Origin: Viscum album
Lineage: Eukaryota > Streptophyta > Magnoliopsida > Santalales > Viscaceae
Assembly (NCBI GenBank): GCA_963277665.1
Contig: OY728136.1
Span: forward strand, 806,211,123-806,275,122
Length of the DNA stretch: 64,000 nucleotides
Direction of reading: 5' to 3'
Of the stretch, positions 1 to 10,194 are shown one piece after another (within the stretch, counting starts at the first letter, position 1; each line of letters starts with the position of its first letter). Both the position numbers and the translations under genes were made by a program. Under the pieces are notes generated by a model. The model saw only the letters and a program-made list of their open reading frames with translations. It made no database searches and had not been told where the DNA came from.

Positions 1-1
1 T

Positions 2-358
2 AATAAGAGAATGATGGAGTTTCATGGTGATCATGGAGGAAAGAAAGTTCAATTTCCCCTATGTAAATCATGTGGGAAGAGGCATCAAGGAGAATGTTTC
101 AATGGAACTGGAAGATGCTTTGGTTGTGGAAAAGAAATACATACATCTATTAAGGGCAAAGGAAAAGGTTCAGTTAACACCATGGATGAGGATACTATTA
201 TTGCTATGACATCAACAATGGTTAAATGTTATAAATGTGGAATGTACGGGCATTATTGAAACCAATTCCCTAAGGTAAAGTCTCATGAAGGGAATCAGTA
301 TGGTCATATGGGTAATATTTATATTGATGATGATGAAGAGACTACAAATTATATGTGA
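2..358 (+). pseudogene. element 1 gag, C-terminal zinc-knuckle region, broken
   Basis: This is the nucleocapsid end of a Ty3/gypsy gag, which would bind element RNA in the virus-like particle. The frame is already open at the window edge, so the 5' part lies outside. Three Cys/His clusters follow one another: CKSCGKRHQGEC (62-97), then CFGCGKEIH (116-142), then CYKCGMYGH (227-253). The spacing, with a CX2CX3HX3C unit followed by CCHC knuckles, is what plant Tekay/Del-type chromoviruses carry. A TGA at 257-259 interrupts the third knuckle and the frame stops again at 356-358. The fourth ligand of knuckle 3 is Phe (TTC, 266-268) instead of Cys, and that of knuckle 2 is also lost. An ATG at 11 is only an internal Met. 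The class is secure; the protein is not functional. Confidence 0.8.
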
Positions 359-1013
359 GATGAAAGAATTGTTGAAGCTCAGTCAATGGTTTAAGAAGGT
401 AGTGGAATGATTACATGTTTTTCAAGTGTAATGTTGTATAAGTAATCTCATGGTACTATAGAATAAAGAGACATCTAAGGATTGTTACACTGTTGACATT
501 CCTTAAGTTTTGAAAGTGTGTGATGAATGGTAACCGTATTTTTGGAATGTAAATGATATACGCATAATGATGGTATAAGGATAAAATTAAATGTTTGATA
601 GTATTATGATCTCATGACTGATATAAGGAGAATGTTATATCATGGTTTGAGTATATAGAATTTTTGGATTTTGGTATGTGGAAAGAGTTAACATTTGATA
701 GTATTCATGTTTTCACTAAGGTTATATGGTAATTCATGTTTCAAGAGAATATATGACTAATGTATTCATGTGTTTGGAATGCAACCAAAAAGATATATCT
801 TATGATATATGTGGGATAAATTCTTGTATTCACATTCTTGGTAGATAACCTTTCTAGTAATTTTTTTCTTTATACTGTGAGCATGGACCGAAGTATTTCA
901 GATAAGACTAAATATTGGAATAGATTATGTTGTACATAAGTTATTATTGTTTAAGGAGAGAAATTTTTTCGATATTAATGATGGGATTTTATAGTAATGT
1001 AATTTTAGAAAAA
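359..1013 (+). other. element 1 internal debris, no readable domain
   Basis: This stretch follows the gag relic and should have held protease and the start of pol. I see no protease DSG motif, no reverse transcriptase block and no long frame. It is probably internal retroelement sequence decayed beyond recognition or partly deleted. Confidence 0.4.
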
Positions 1014-1131
1014 GGAAAACCTACAGGACAGGCGACAGCCCATCGCGTCGGACAAGGTTGCGGGAATTGAACCCACAACCGAAGTGAGACTGGCCTTTAT
1101 GACCTACCACTGGCCTACAGGAAGTCCCTGT
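1014..1131 (-). mobile_element. tRNA-derived SINE-like insertion (candidate)
   Basis: A GC-rich patch in AT-rich surroundings. Read on the minus strand it has an RNA polymerase III A-box-like stretch (TAGGCCAGTGG) and, 33 nt further, a good B box (GGTTCAATTCC), the spacing found in tRNAs and tRNA-derived SINEs. The 9-bp string CCTACAGGA occurs at 1020-1028 and 1114-1122 and could be a target-site duplication, although the second copy lies very close to the A box, so it may be chance. No proper tRNA cloverleaf forms, so I prefer a SINE or tRNA pseudogene to a tRNA gene. Boundaries are uncertain. Confidence 0.45.
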
Positions 1132-1792
1132 TTAGTAGAAACTAGTTATATTATATTAATCAGTATGATATATGAAGTATAAGTCCATTTTAGGAGCATA
1201 TATGATTAATCTCACTATATATGGACTTATGTATTTTTGATAACTTTTATAACATTTTGTTTGAGGCAGATGGAATGACCCATCATTCTATGACATGAGC
1301 TGCGAACACATTATGAATGACAAATTCAACTTCATTTCTTTAAGAGATGAAGTGGAAATTGTCCAAAGAACGAGCAACGGTGAGACTATACCAAAATCAC
1401 ATAAGTATTTCTTCTATTTCCAATTTCATCAACTTTAGGGAAATGATCTTGAAAACCAAAAATGTTGTCCTAGTGCCCTTATATCTGATGAATCAGACGG
1501 TACCTTAGATCATCACAAATCTAAGGCTTTGTGATTGATGGATTTTTCATAGCCATGTTATCTACCACTCTCCATCAAAACATGATGGTTAGATTTTTCT
1601 TCCATATTCATATTTTCACCTATATTCTCCTACGTGGAAACCCAGTGATGAGTTAATTTGGGTAACCGTTACATTTCAGACATTTGTTTTTCAATCCAAG
1701 TATTGGTATTCCTTTTTATGATGTGGGTTTCTATTAAAGAAACTTTTTAGTAGTAAACCATTTATAACCCCGACGAATTTCTAGGGTGAAAT
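1132..1792 (+). other. element 1 non-coding spacer between pol remnants and polypurine tract
   Basis: No pol domain is readable here. Part of it (about 1615-1705, around TACGTGGAAACCC and TTTGGGTAACCGTTACATTTC) resembles 38390-38470 just before the 3' LTR of element 4, so it is a shared 3' spacer of this subfamily rather than random DNA. Element 2 has no such spacer: its pol frame runs into the polypurine tract. Confidence 0.45.
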
Positions 1793-1812
1793 TCAATTTA
1801 AGGGGGGTAGAA
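1793..1812 (+). other. polypurine tract of element 1
   Basis: TCAATTTAAGGGGGGTAGAA lies immediately before the LTR start TGTAACACC. This is the plus-strand priming site of LTR retrotransposons. Position and composition match the equivalent site of element 2 at 13651-13668. Confidence 0.8.
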
Positions 1813-2066
1813 TGTAACACCTCGAGATTTTATGAAAAGTATAATTTTTAATTAATGTATTGTGTTGTACGCTACACCAAAAGGAGTTTTCAAAACACGA
1901 ATCTCTGACTTTCCTTACATTACACGCAATCGCGACCTTCCTCGATAGCGTGTGTAGTACGCAATACCGAGTTTCACTAAACAAGATATTATTATAATAT
2001 TATTATGAACTAGCCGTTATGAATAGTAATACCCACTTTTTGAAATTTTATAAATTTTATCTTTCA

Positions 2067-2540
2067 AAATGGACTTCATTTTTGGATTCAGAATATTTAA
2101 ATTATCTTAGGGTGAAATTTTGTACTTTTCGGATAACTTTCATATTCTGATGAATAGTGAAAATTACTAAATTTTTATTAAAAACAACTTTTTTAATCAA
2201 AATAATTAATAGTGAAAAATTAATAATATGAGTGGTTTTAAATTATATTTAGAATATATTTTTATAATTTAATACAATGTTGGTCATTTGATGTAATTTC
2301 ACATTTAAACCAAACATAAACAAGTGTCAATCTTTTGATAGTTATTATCTCTTAAAAACACGCAATTTGGTTTGACGACAGGAATTAATTTTTAAATTTG
2401 TTAATGTAACTGATATGTTTTGGATTTGGTAAAATAGACATCATTTTTGAATTCATAATATCAAATATAGCTTAGGCCTAATTTTTGGTATTTTTCTGCA
2501 AACTTTCATTTTTTGATGAATAGTGAAACCACTAAGTGGT
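2067..2540 (+). repeat. diverged direct duplication within U3 of LTR A
   Basis: Two copies of a roughly 105-bp segment (2067-2170 and 2432-2540). Both run from AATGGACTTCATTTTTGGATT-like sequence to GATGAATAGTGAAA. LTR C has only one copy (about 13826-13935). U3 holds enhancers, so the duplication might have altered element 1 transcription, but that is inference. Confidence 0.6.
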
Positions 2541-3635
2541 AGTTAAAAAACTGAATTTTGCATAAAACTTAATATTACGGCTCTTGTGAGTGGAATTTCG
2601 AACATCTGAGAAACACGGTTAATATTAAAGACTAAAATGTGGTTCAATGACATGAAAATAATTTTTGGTGAATAGTAACTTTTTACTTTTTCTTACCATG
2701 GTTAAAAGTAAATAGGGTAAAAATGATATTATTATTACCCTAAAATATGTCCTAATTCTATTTGATAAGTGTAATTCGACCGAAAACAACCTTAGGAATA
2801 AAATATGACAATTTAGGCCCACTTGGATTACATTATGACATTTTATATTAATTTATTTAAAGAAGGGTTAAAATAGTTAAAATCAATGTTTAATAAGTAA
2901 ATCATTTTTAATATATTGGTATACATACGATGAATTAGACTATAAATATTCATTAGAAAGATAAAAATATTTCCTACATAATTATTTTTTATTTGTAATT
3001 TATAGACTTTAAATAATTTAATTTAATTATAATAAAATGATGATGAAGTAATTATCTTATTAATGAAATATTGACATAATTGAGGTTATAAATACCCAAA
3101 TAAATGTAATTTGAGACTTTTTATGAATTAAAATAATTTTCTATGTTAATATGACTTGTTATTATTGATTTAATTAATTTAGTTAGAAATAATCATTCTG
3201 TTATGATTTACACAAAAATCAATTACCAAATAGTGTCAAAATTGACATAAAATAGTTTTTAAAACAAATATTATATTATTAATTGTTACTATATTCATAA
3301 AAATCTAAGGATCAGCCAAATGACTTAGATAAGGTCATATATATTAATAATAAACAACTTGGGGTTCGTTTGTCTTGTTATAGTATGTTTATTAACCTTA
3401 TAGTGTAAGAACACAAAAAGACACGGTAAAAGTAAAATTATCTAACTTAAAGTAAAATATAAATGATAAGTTTAAAATTGTAAACTAACCTTGTCAAAAT
3501 TATATTGTATGAGATTATTTCTACCCATCCCAACCTTAGATTCTAAATAAATCAATTTGGAGCTATTTAAAACCGAATATGGCTTTATAATAAAATAATA
3601 TCTTTAGTTTTTCCAAAGGTTCCTTTCTCCTCTCT

Positions 3636-3645
3636 TATAAAAGGG
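3636..3645 (+). promoter_or_regulatory. TATA box of LTR A
   Basis: TATAAAAGGG, followed by a pyrimidine-rich CACCTCCTCCCTCTC stretch. The same TATAAAAGGG with a similar flank occurs at the equivalent place in LTR B (6472) and LTR C (15216). It would set the start of the element transcript about 30 nt downstream. Confidence 0.75.
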
Positions 3646-3810
3646 CACCTCCTCCCTCTCTTCCTCACACAATTTGGAGCCTTGAAGCTCGGCCAAACCC
3701 TACCCATTTCCCTTATAAACATCTCTCGAAACATCCTAGAGGTCCTGGTCTTCTTTAAAAGACCAATTTTAGTGCCCTAAGAGGAGGTCTCAAAGAGGCG
3801 TTTCAAAGAA

Positions 3811-5821
3811 GAGGTAATATTCGTTACCGATTCTTTCAACTTTATTTCTTCTTCAATTTATTCTTCATTAGTTGTTTCATTATAAATTAATAACATCAGT
3901 ATCACTCATATACTGTTATGTTATTATAAGTATGAAACAACCCTATTTCACCACTTATCCATCTTACGGAAAATGAAATCACCGCGCGTGCGTACGTACG
4001 GAATACCGTCTCCACGCCGTGGTGTAATCTATTTTCCTCCACCACCTTACTTGGATGGGTATAATGGTGTAAATAATGACTATATATGATTATTGTAAAG
4101 TGATATTTATTCTTAAATATTATACATAAACTTCAATACAATTCCACGATCATGGGAATGATATCATTTCCCGTGCGTACGTACGGACTACCGTCTCCAC
4201 GACGCGATGAGATTCATTCTCAATGATTAACCATTCATGAATGATTATAATGTATATATAATAAGTAATAATGAATTATATGACATAATAATGATACTGG
4301 ATTTATGTATATATATATGTATGTCATCTACTTAATTCCATTCAATTAAATAAGGAAATGAAAACAACGTTCATGCGTACGTACGACCTACCATCTCCAT
4401 GGACGGTGTATTTCATTCCATTTATCGATATATTATATATATGTATATTCTGAATATATATTATATATAAATCATGTTTTACATTCTGGATGTATGTAAA
4501 CTTGGTCTATGTAATCATATGAATAATTACAAGTCAAAACATGAACGACAAATGAAACGATTTTACCCCAAACGCTCTTTAACATGGAATTTACAAGAGA
4601 ACGGGTAAAATAAAGTCATAAGTGAACCATATATGATATCATAACAATTAATATGATTCTGTAATAAGACAATAACATTATTTAAATCATTATACAGGGG
4701 GATCAGATACGTATGAAGCATATCGGACCTAAGGTAAGGTATAATTTTGCAAATCTCATTTTTATCCGAGATTGCTTATTCGTAAGTATTTACTGGGGTT
4801 ATTTATATCATCCATGTCCATGTTTTATAAAATTACTTTAATGTATTTTTAAATTCCTTTCTACCCATTCTTGAATTTTTCTACATGGTATGTATGGAAT
4901 ATTTATTTTGTTTACGTTACTAGGTACTTTTTGACTTTTCTGGAAAAAGTACGAGAAGAAGGTTTTTTTTAACTTATACGGAATTAACGGATTTTTACGG
5001 TATTATAAAGCCTTATTTTCATTAAGAATCCTACAAAATATTTCATAAATATTTTCAACAAAATCTCTTTCTTTTAAAATTAGATGATATTTTGTGAAAA
5101 TAAATTGATTTTGAAGAAGAAAGGATATTTTCCACATGAATTCATTTCAAGTGTTTTATCAAAACCATTTTCCATCTAAGATGACATTATTTCATACGTG
5201 TATGTTTCAAGTATAATGTCTCTATGATTTAAATGGTTTCACTTTCCTAATTATGAAATGATATCCATTTATTTTATATGGATTATGTGATGATGTGATT
5301 ATGATTATGAAACCCATTTTATTCGTTGGGTTATTATGAATGATGTATTATTATTTTGTGACACAAGTAAGAATGATTTAATTATGAGATGGGCGGGACC
5401 TATATCTTCTCTAATTCATTGGGTAAAGATTTATATCTCATGAGATAGACATGACTGGAACGACAAGTTAAACCGGTTCAGTAATACAGGACATGAACGA
5501 GGAGTGAACTCGATTCCTAAAGGGACTTTGTCCACTAAGATGATCTTGGCAACAATGCCTTGGCTAATATGGAAATCATATCATGTGCTTAATGGTTTCC
5601 ACACTTACAAGTTTTATTTCCATGCTGTTTTATCATTCTTAATGTTTCTTTATGATCTATTCCATACGTACATCCATGTTTTATGTCATTGCTCAAGATT
5701 TTTATGTTTAAACATTATGTTCATGTTTTTAAGATCAAATGTATATGGTATGTTTTATTTTATCCTTTCTTACCATTACTGAGCATTTGATCTCACCCTT
5801 TTCTGTTTTCTTTTCCCCAGG
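3811..5821 (+). other. candidate spliced leader in LTR A: two introns and a 36-nt micro-exon
   Basis: Downstream of the TATA box there is a donor-like GAG/GTAATA (GT at 3814). An acceptor-like ATTATACAG ends at 4697 and is followed by a 36-nt segment (4698-4733) and a strong donor AAG/GTAAGGT. A pyrimidine tract with acceptor TTCTTTTCCCCAG ends at 5820. LTR B has the same 36-nt segment between TTTTACAG and GTAAGGG (7336-7371), and LTR C the same length before GTATGG (16078-16113), while the 36 nt themselves differ clearly between A and B/C. This is inference from splice consensus only; there is no transcript evidence. Confidence 0.35.
3981..4420 (+). repeat. three CpG-rich GTACGTACGG/CTACCGTCTCCACG modules of LTR A
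   Basis: Three related modules of about 45 bp at 3981-4028, 4171-4220 and 4369-4420. Each has a palindromic CGTACGTACG core or a variant of it, then CTACCGTCTCCACG or close, ending near GGTGTAAT or GATTCATTC. ACGG...CCGT can form a 4-bp hairpin stem. They stand out as GC- and CpG-dense islands in very AT-rich, CpG-poor sequence. Function is unknown; they lie in the presumed first intron or leader. Confidence 0.7.
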
Positions 5822-6471
5822 ATATAAAGAAAGTTTTTAGGTTTGAAAAAAAGGGGAAGATCTTTATGGGAGATGTTGAAGGTCTTTCACCACGATTAGA
5901 AGATTACTTTCCATGTTTCCAAAGACACTACACTATTACGGTCCTTGTGTGTCTATTTTTGTTATGTATTAAGTATTCTGAAAAAGTAATGTAATGTTCA
6001 TGTACGTCAAGCTTCGGGTCTCTACAAATAATGTTGTTATGAATTTATCAAATACAAAATACCCAATAGTGTCAAAATTGTCATAAAAGAGTTTTTAAAA
6101 CAAATATTATATTAGTAATTGATATTAAATTCCTAAAAATCAATGGTTCGACCAAGGGAGTTATATAATGATAGGAGTATCATTAATGGACCACGTGGGG
6201 GTCTCTTTTATGTATATAGTATGTTTATATACTATATAATATAAAAATACAAAGTGACATGGTAAGTGTCAAACTAATTATCTAAGTGTTAAAACTAAAA
6301 GATAAGGTTAATAATGTGACCCAAACCTATCTAAAACCTATTGGTTGAGGTTTTTTCAACATATACCCACATTATAATTTGAATAATCCACTTTGGAGCC
6401 ATTAGAAACCAAATATGAATTTATTATAAAATAATTCTTCTAGCTTTTCCAAAGGTACCCCTCACCCCTTT

Positions 6472-6481
6472 TATAAAAGGG
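6472..6481 (+). promoter_or_regulatory. TATA box of LTR B
   Basis: TATAAAAGGG in the same setting as in LTRs A and C, preceded by CTCACCCC. Confidence 0.7.
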
Positions 6482-6816
6482 TTGTCACCCTTATCTCAAA
6501 TTCATACCTTCATAGACTTTTGGTTCACCCAACCTCTGCAGAATTACCCTCTCCAATATCATCCAATCAACATAGAGGCCTTCCATTAGTCATAAATCCA
6601 TCCTATGTGGCGCTTTTGATCAAATAAAAAGGAATAACCCGAAGAAGATTTAATGTTGTCACCACCCTCTTTCAAGTTCCATTCTTCTTCAACATCTTAT
6701 TTCTTTGTTATTCCCATTATAAAATAATAACTCAAGTATATTCTATATAATGCGATGTTAATATAAATATTTTACAACCATATTCAGTATTCTATCCATC
6801 CTTTGAATGACAAGTC

Positions 6817-7060
6817 ACCATGCGTGCATACGTATGGTTTATAGTCTCCATGTCATGGTGTAATTGTTATTAAATAAATTATTATTTGTATTGGTATAAT
6901 AATGATGTATAATTAATGTAAATAATAAACATAACATGATAATTATTCTGTATATATGATATACTATTAAATTATATATTATTTTAATATCAAATGAATG
7001 ATATTTTCGCTCGTGCATACGTACAGACTACCGTATCCACGAACGCGATGAGATTCATTC
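6817..7060 (+). repeat. two CpG-rich modules of LTR B
   Basis: Degraded copies of the GTGCGTACGTACGG...CTACCGTCTCCACG module at 6817-6866 and 7006-7060. Several CpG sites have become TpG or CpA (for example GTGCATACGTATGG). Confidence 0.6.
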
Positions 7061-8658
7061 CCTATTGTATCCATTCATGACTAATTCTTATTTAATGATT
7101 AAAAATAATTTTTAAGGACTATATATCATTCTGGATATGAATAAGAAACAACCAATCCATAACAAACATGACTTATGTAACAAAACATATAAACGAAAAC
7201 AAGTAAGTTAACGCCCGAAACAACGATAATACTAATATATTATTAACAAAGCAATGTTAAAAGATCCTATATGATATCATATTAATTTAAATGATTCTTG
7301 TACAATTTAATAACAATTATTTCATCATTTTACAGGAGGTTAACCTACAATCAACCAAGTAAAAGTACAAGGTAAGGGTTTATTTCACAATCACTTCATT
7401 ATCCGAGGTTGTTTATACGTAATTATATACTGGGACCTCTTTATCATCCACATACATGTTTCTTAAAAATGTATTTCAAATAATTATTACTGTTTTATAC
7501 ACTATGGTTTAATTTCATTTATACCCTTGTTGAATTTTTATAATATGTTTATAAATGAATCATTCTGTCGCTTTCCAAACATGGTCCTTTTTAACCTTTT
7601 CGACAAAATTAAGGTAAGAATGTCTTTTTTTAACTTATACAGCGGGTGCGACTATTTAATGCCATTATATAATCTTAGAAGCTTCCCATAAATTCTTATA
7701 ATAATAATTTAAAACTAAATGTTTTATTTTATAATTATGTGGCTTTTAAATGATTTCAAGAAAAGAGATATTTCTCTCAAATATTTTTTATTTTATCTAT
7801 GTCAACATCCATTGATGGATTTGAAGATTATTTTAAGTTTATTTATTATGATAAAAAACATCCACATTGTATTAAAGGTTTTGTGATATTTTTGATTGTG
7901 GATGTGTTATTTTTATACCATTCACGGTTTATGGAGAATGTATTGACATTTCGTATGCTAGTTTTAATACGAATGTTTATGTTATGTTTAAACCTGTTCG
8001 TATGAGGAATGCATTGGACTTAATAAGTGATAGGGGAAGCCTGCTATAGCTCCTCGGTGCATCGGTATGTCTCATAAGACAAACTAGTTTCTTGGCACAA
8101 GTCCTTGACAATGTCTTATTTGTAGTCTTGGCACATGGCTTGACTATGTGGTTATGATAGTCTGACATTATGCATTCCTTCATTATGAATGTGGTTATTG
8201 ATATTGCATGTGATTATTCGAATAGTAGAATATCAATGTGAATATGTAAATGACATTATTTCATTTTATCTTTTCTATAATATTATGAAGTTCATTTTCA
8301 AAAGGATTTTGTTTTAGTTATACACTGCCTTAAATGTCTATGTTTATTTATAAAAGTTTCCACTATATTGTTATCCTTACTGGGAATTTGTGCTCACCCT
8401 ATTCAATGTTTTATTGATCCCATGATGTGAATAAGTATTTTATGACTGACATGAAGGGATAGTATAAGGGGATATGATTGTGGAGACAAGATTTTGTTAT
8501 AGTTTTCACTTTATCATGTAATGTAAACATTATGAATGTATCTAGTTATTCCAAGGCTACTAAACTAATTTGTTTTTCGAGACTTGATCTTTTGTGATCA
8601 TGCAATTTTTATGAAATAATTCACCAACTCTGGGTAACTTGCGTTAGGGAATTACAGT

Positions 8659-8670
8659 TGGTATCAGAGA
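8659..8670 (+). other. primer-binding site of element 2 (initiator-Met tRNA)
   Basis: TGGTATCAGAGA lies 2 nt after the LTR end ATTACA. TGGTATCAGAG is complementary to the 3' end of plant initiator Met tRNA, the usual minus-strand primer of plant gypsy elements. It fixes the 5' LTR boundary and the element's orientation. Confidence 0.85.
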
Positions 8671-9157
8671 AAGTTTAGTACAAACCTTGGAAGTTATATT
8701 TAGATAAACTTTGATTAGAGCACATATCCCTAAGACAGAATTTGAGGATTTGTATAGAATAAATTCATATAATTTTGGTATTGTAGAGATTTTGTGAGTT
8801 TTATGAGAAATAAATACCGTTCTGGATACGATATGGGAGAGGCGGATCTGGCACAGATGTAACTAGCGGTAAAACCTGAAAACACTGCTTTGAGCTAGAC
8901 TCGAATGTGAACTGTTGCATGACAACGGGCCTTGCTGCACACATGGTTACGAAACTCTCGGGGGATATGCTTAGGATAATTCTAATTTTCATTACAAACA
9001 ATTATGATGGGTTTATGAGTATATAATTCCTAATGGAAAACAGTTTTATGGTTATGGATTGTATCCATAAATAGTTCAATTTATATTAAGTGTTTTACAA
9101 GTATAGAATTATGTATTTTGATTCATAAACTGATCTAGTTTATTCCATTGATTAGAA
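8671..9157 (+). other. untranslated leader of element 2
   Basis: Sequence between the primer-binding site and the gag ATG. It holds no long plus-strand frame. A locally GC-richer patch at about 8820-8960 stands out, but I recognise nothing in it; the 66-codon minus-strand frame over it looks like a chance frame. Confidence 0.5.
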
Positions 9158-10190
9158 ATGGCGCCTAGTGGAAGAAATGGTAACCACATCAATGCACACA
9201 CTCCATATAGGGATTTCCCTCATAATCAAGATAATTATAGTGGATCTGGTGATACAACTGGTGCTGATCAGCTAATTACCATACTGGGACAACTCACTCA
9301 GGTAATGAATGATAACCTTACCCGTATGGAGCACACAGATCTGCAATGTGGAGGATCAATGTTAGATCACATAATGAGGCAACAACCACTAACATTAAAT
9401 GGGAGTACAAATTTATTGGTAGATGAGCAATGGATAAGTTCCATAGAGAAAATATTTTAAGCTTTGGGGAGTAGTGAAAGGGAAAAAGTTATCATTACAG
9501 TTTTTTGCCTCACTAGAGATTCTAATCAATGGTGGTCAATGATTCAAAACACAATGGAAGATTATGAAGTATCAAATATGGAATGGAGGGCGTTTAAAGA
9601 GCTTCTCTTAGAAAAATATGTTCCTCGTGACCATCGAGCATATATGGAAAGGCAATTTCTGAGTTTAGGACAAAAGGAAGATGATAATGTCACAATGTAT
9701 GAGGCTAACATTACAATGTAACTGAGGTATGATGCAGATTATATACGTAACCCAAGAAGTAATAATGGTCATTTCTTTGATGGGTTAAAACCATTTATCC
9801 ATCAAGAATTCGTCTCAAAAACCATCTCATTGTACAAAGATATTGTCTCATGTGCTATCAAGATAGAAAAAGAATTCTCTAATTCTTATGACTTTAAAGA
9901 AAAGTAGATGAAGATTTGATCTTCTTATCACTCTGGGAATGGAAATAAGGGGAAGAAGGGAAAAGATGAATATCCATACCATAGTAAATTTGGGTAGAAA
10001 CACACTATTACTTGCTTAAAAGGAATGGGAGTCTGTTACAAGTGTGTTGAAAAAGGACACCAAGATCGTGATTTCAAGTGGATAAAGGAAGCTACTGCTG
10101 TCTAATGCTACAATTGTATGGAGATGGGACATTATGAAAATTAATTTCTTACGCTCCAGGGGAACTTACTTCAGAAAAGGCCATGGGATC
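9158..10190 (+). pseudogene. element 2 gag, broken by stops
   Basis: Gag forms the virus-like particle and packages element RNA. The start MAPSGRNG at 9158 sits at the expected distance from the primer-binding site, and the whole gene reads in one frame. After a polar N-terminus the capsid-like retrotransposon gag domain runs about 9400-9900, with DEQWISSIEKIF, a Trp-Trp pair (NQWWSM, about 9530) and FKELLLEKYVPRDHRAYMERQF. Two zinc knuckles follow, CYKCVEKGH (10034) and CYNCMEMGH (10106); both have Phe where the last Cys belongs. In-frame stops occur at 9458-9460, 9719-9721, about 9905, 9917, 9998, 10103 and 10142. There is no frameshift, only point stops, and gag runs into protease in the same frame. 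Confidence 0.85.
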
Positions 10191-10194
10191 ACGT

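Larger units (their letters stand above)
1813..6026 (+). mobile_element. LTR A: complete 3' LTR of element 1 (4.2 kb)
   Basis: It begins TGTAACACC directly after the polypurine tract and ends ...GGTCTCTACA, giving TG...CA ends. Its body is colinear with LTR C (13669-17394): a U3 start with GTGTGTAGTACGCAA, a shared TTTGAAATTTTATAAATTTTATCTTTCA block, a TATA box, CpG-rich modules and a CTCACCC block near the 3' end. It is longer than C partly because of a U3 duplication (2067-2170 and 2432-2540) and a third CpG module. Right after it the sequence continues as the interior of another LTR (B), so this LTR marks the right edge of element 1 inserted into element 2. It should contain promoter and polyadenylation signals. 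The small frames inside it, such as 5504-5782, are not genes. Confidence 0.8.
6027..8656 (+). mobile_element. LTR B: 3' two thirds of the 5' LTR of element 2
   Basis: It matches LTR C from about 14770 to 17394 with nearly equal length (2630 against 2625 bp) and clear similarity throughout, for example GAATTTATCAAA, TGACATGGTAA, the TATA box, two CpG modules and GGAATGCATTGGACTTAATAA. It ends ATTACA directly before the primer-binding site. The left part of the LTR is missing at the junction with LTR A, as expected if element 1 inserted inside it. Confidence 0.8.

Noticed and set aside
1029..1113. tRNA gene on the minus strand
   Set aside because: A and B boxes are present but no acceptor stem or full cloverleaf can be drawn; SINE or tRNA pseudogene fits better.
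3981..4420. CRISPR-like spaced repeats
   Set aside because: Spacing of about 190 bp, diverged units and a plant LTR context exclude a CRISPR array.
5504..5782. 92-codon plus frame MNSIPKG...
   Set aside because: It lies inside LTR A next to the CTCACCC/acceptor block, is Phe/His/Tyr-rich as AT-rich noise gives, and has no match in LTRs B or C.
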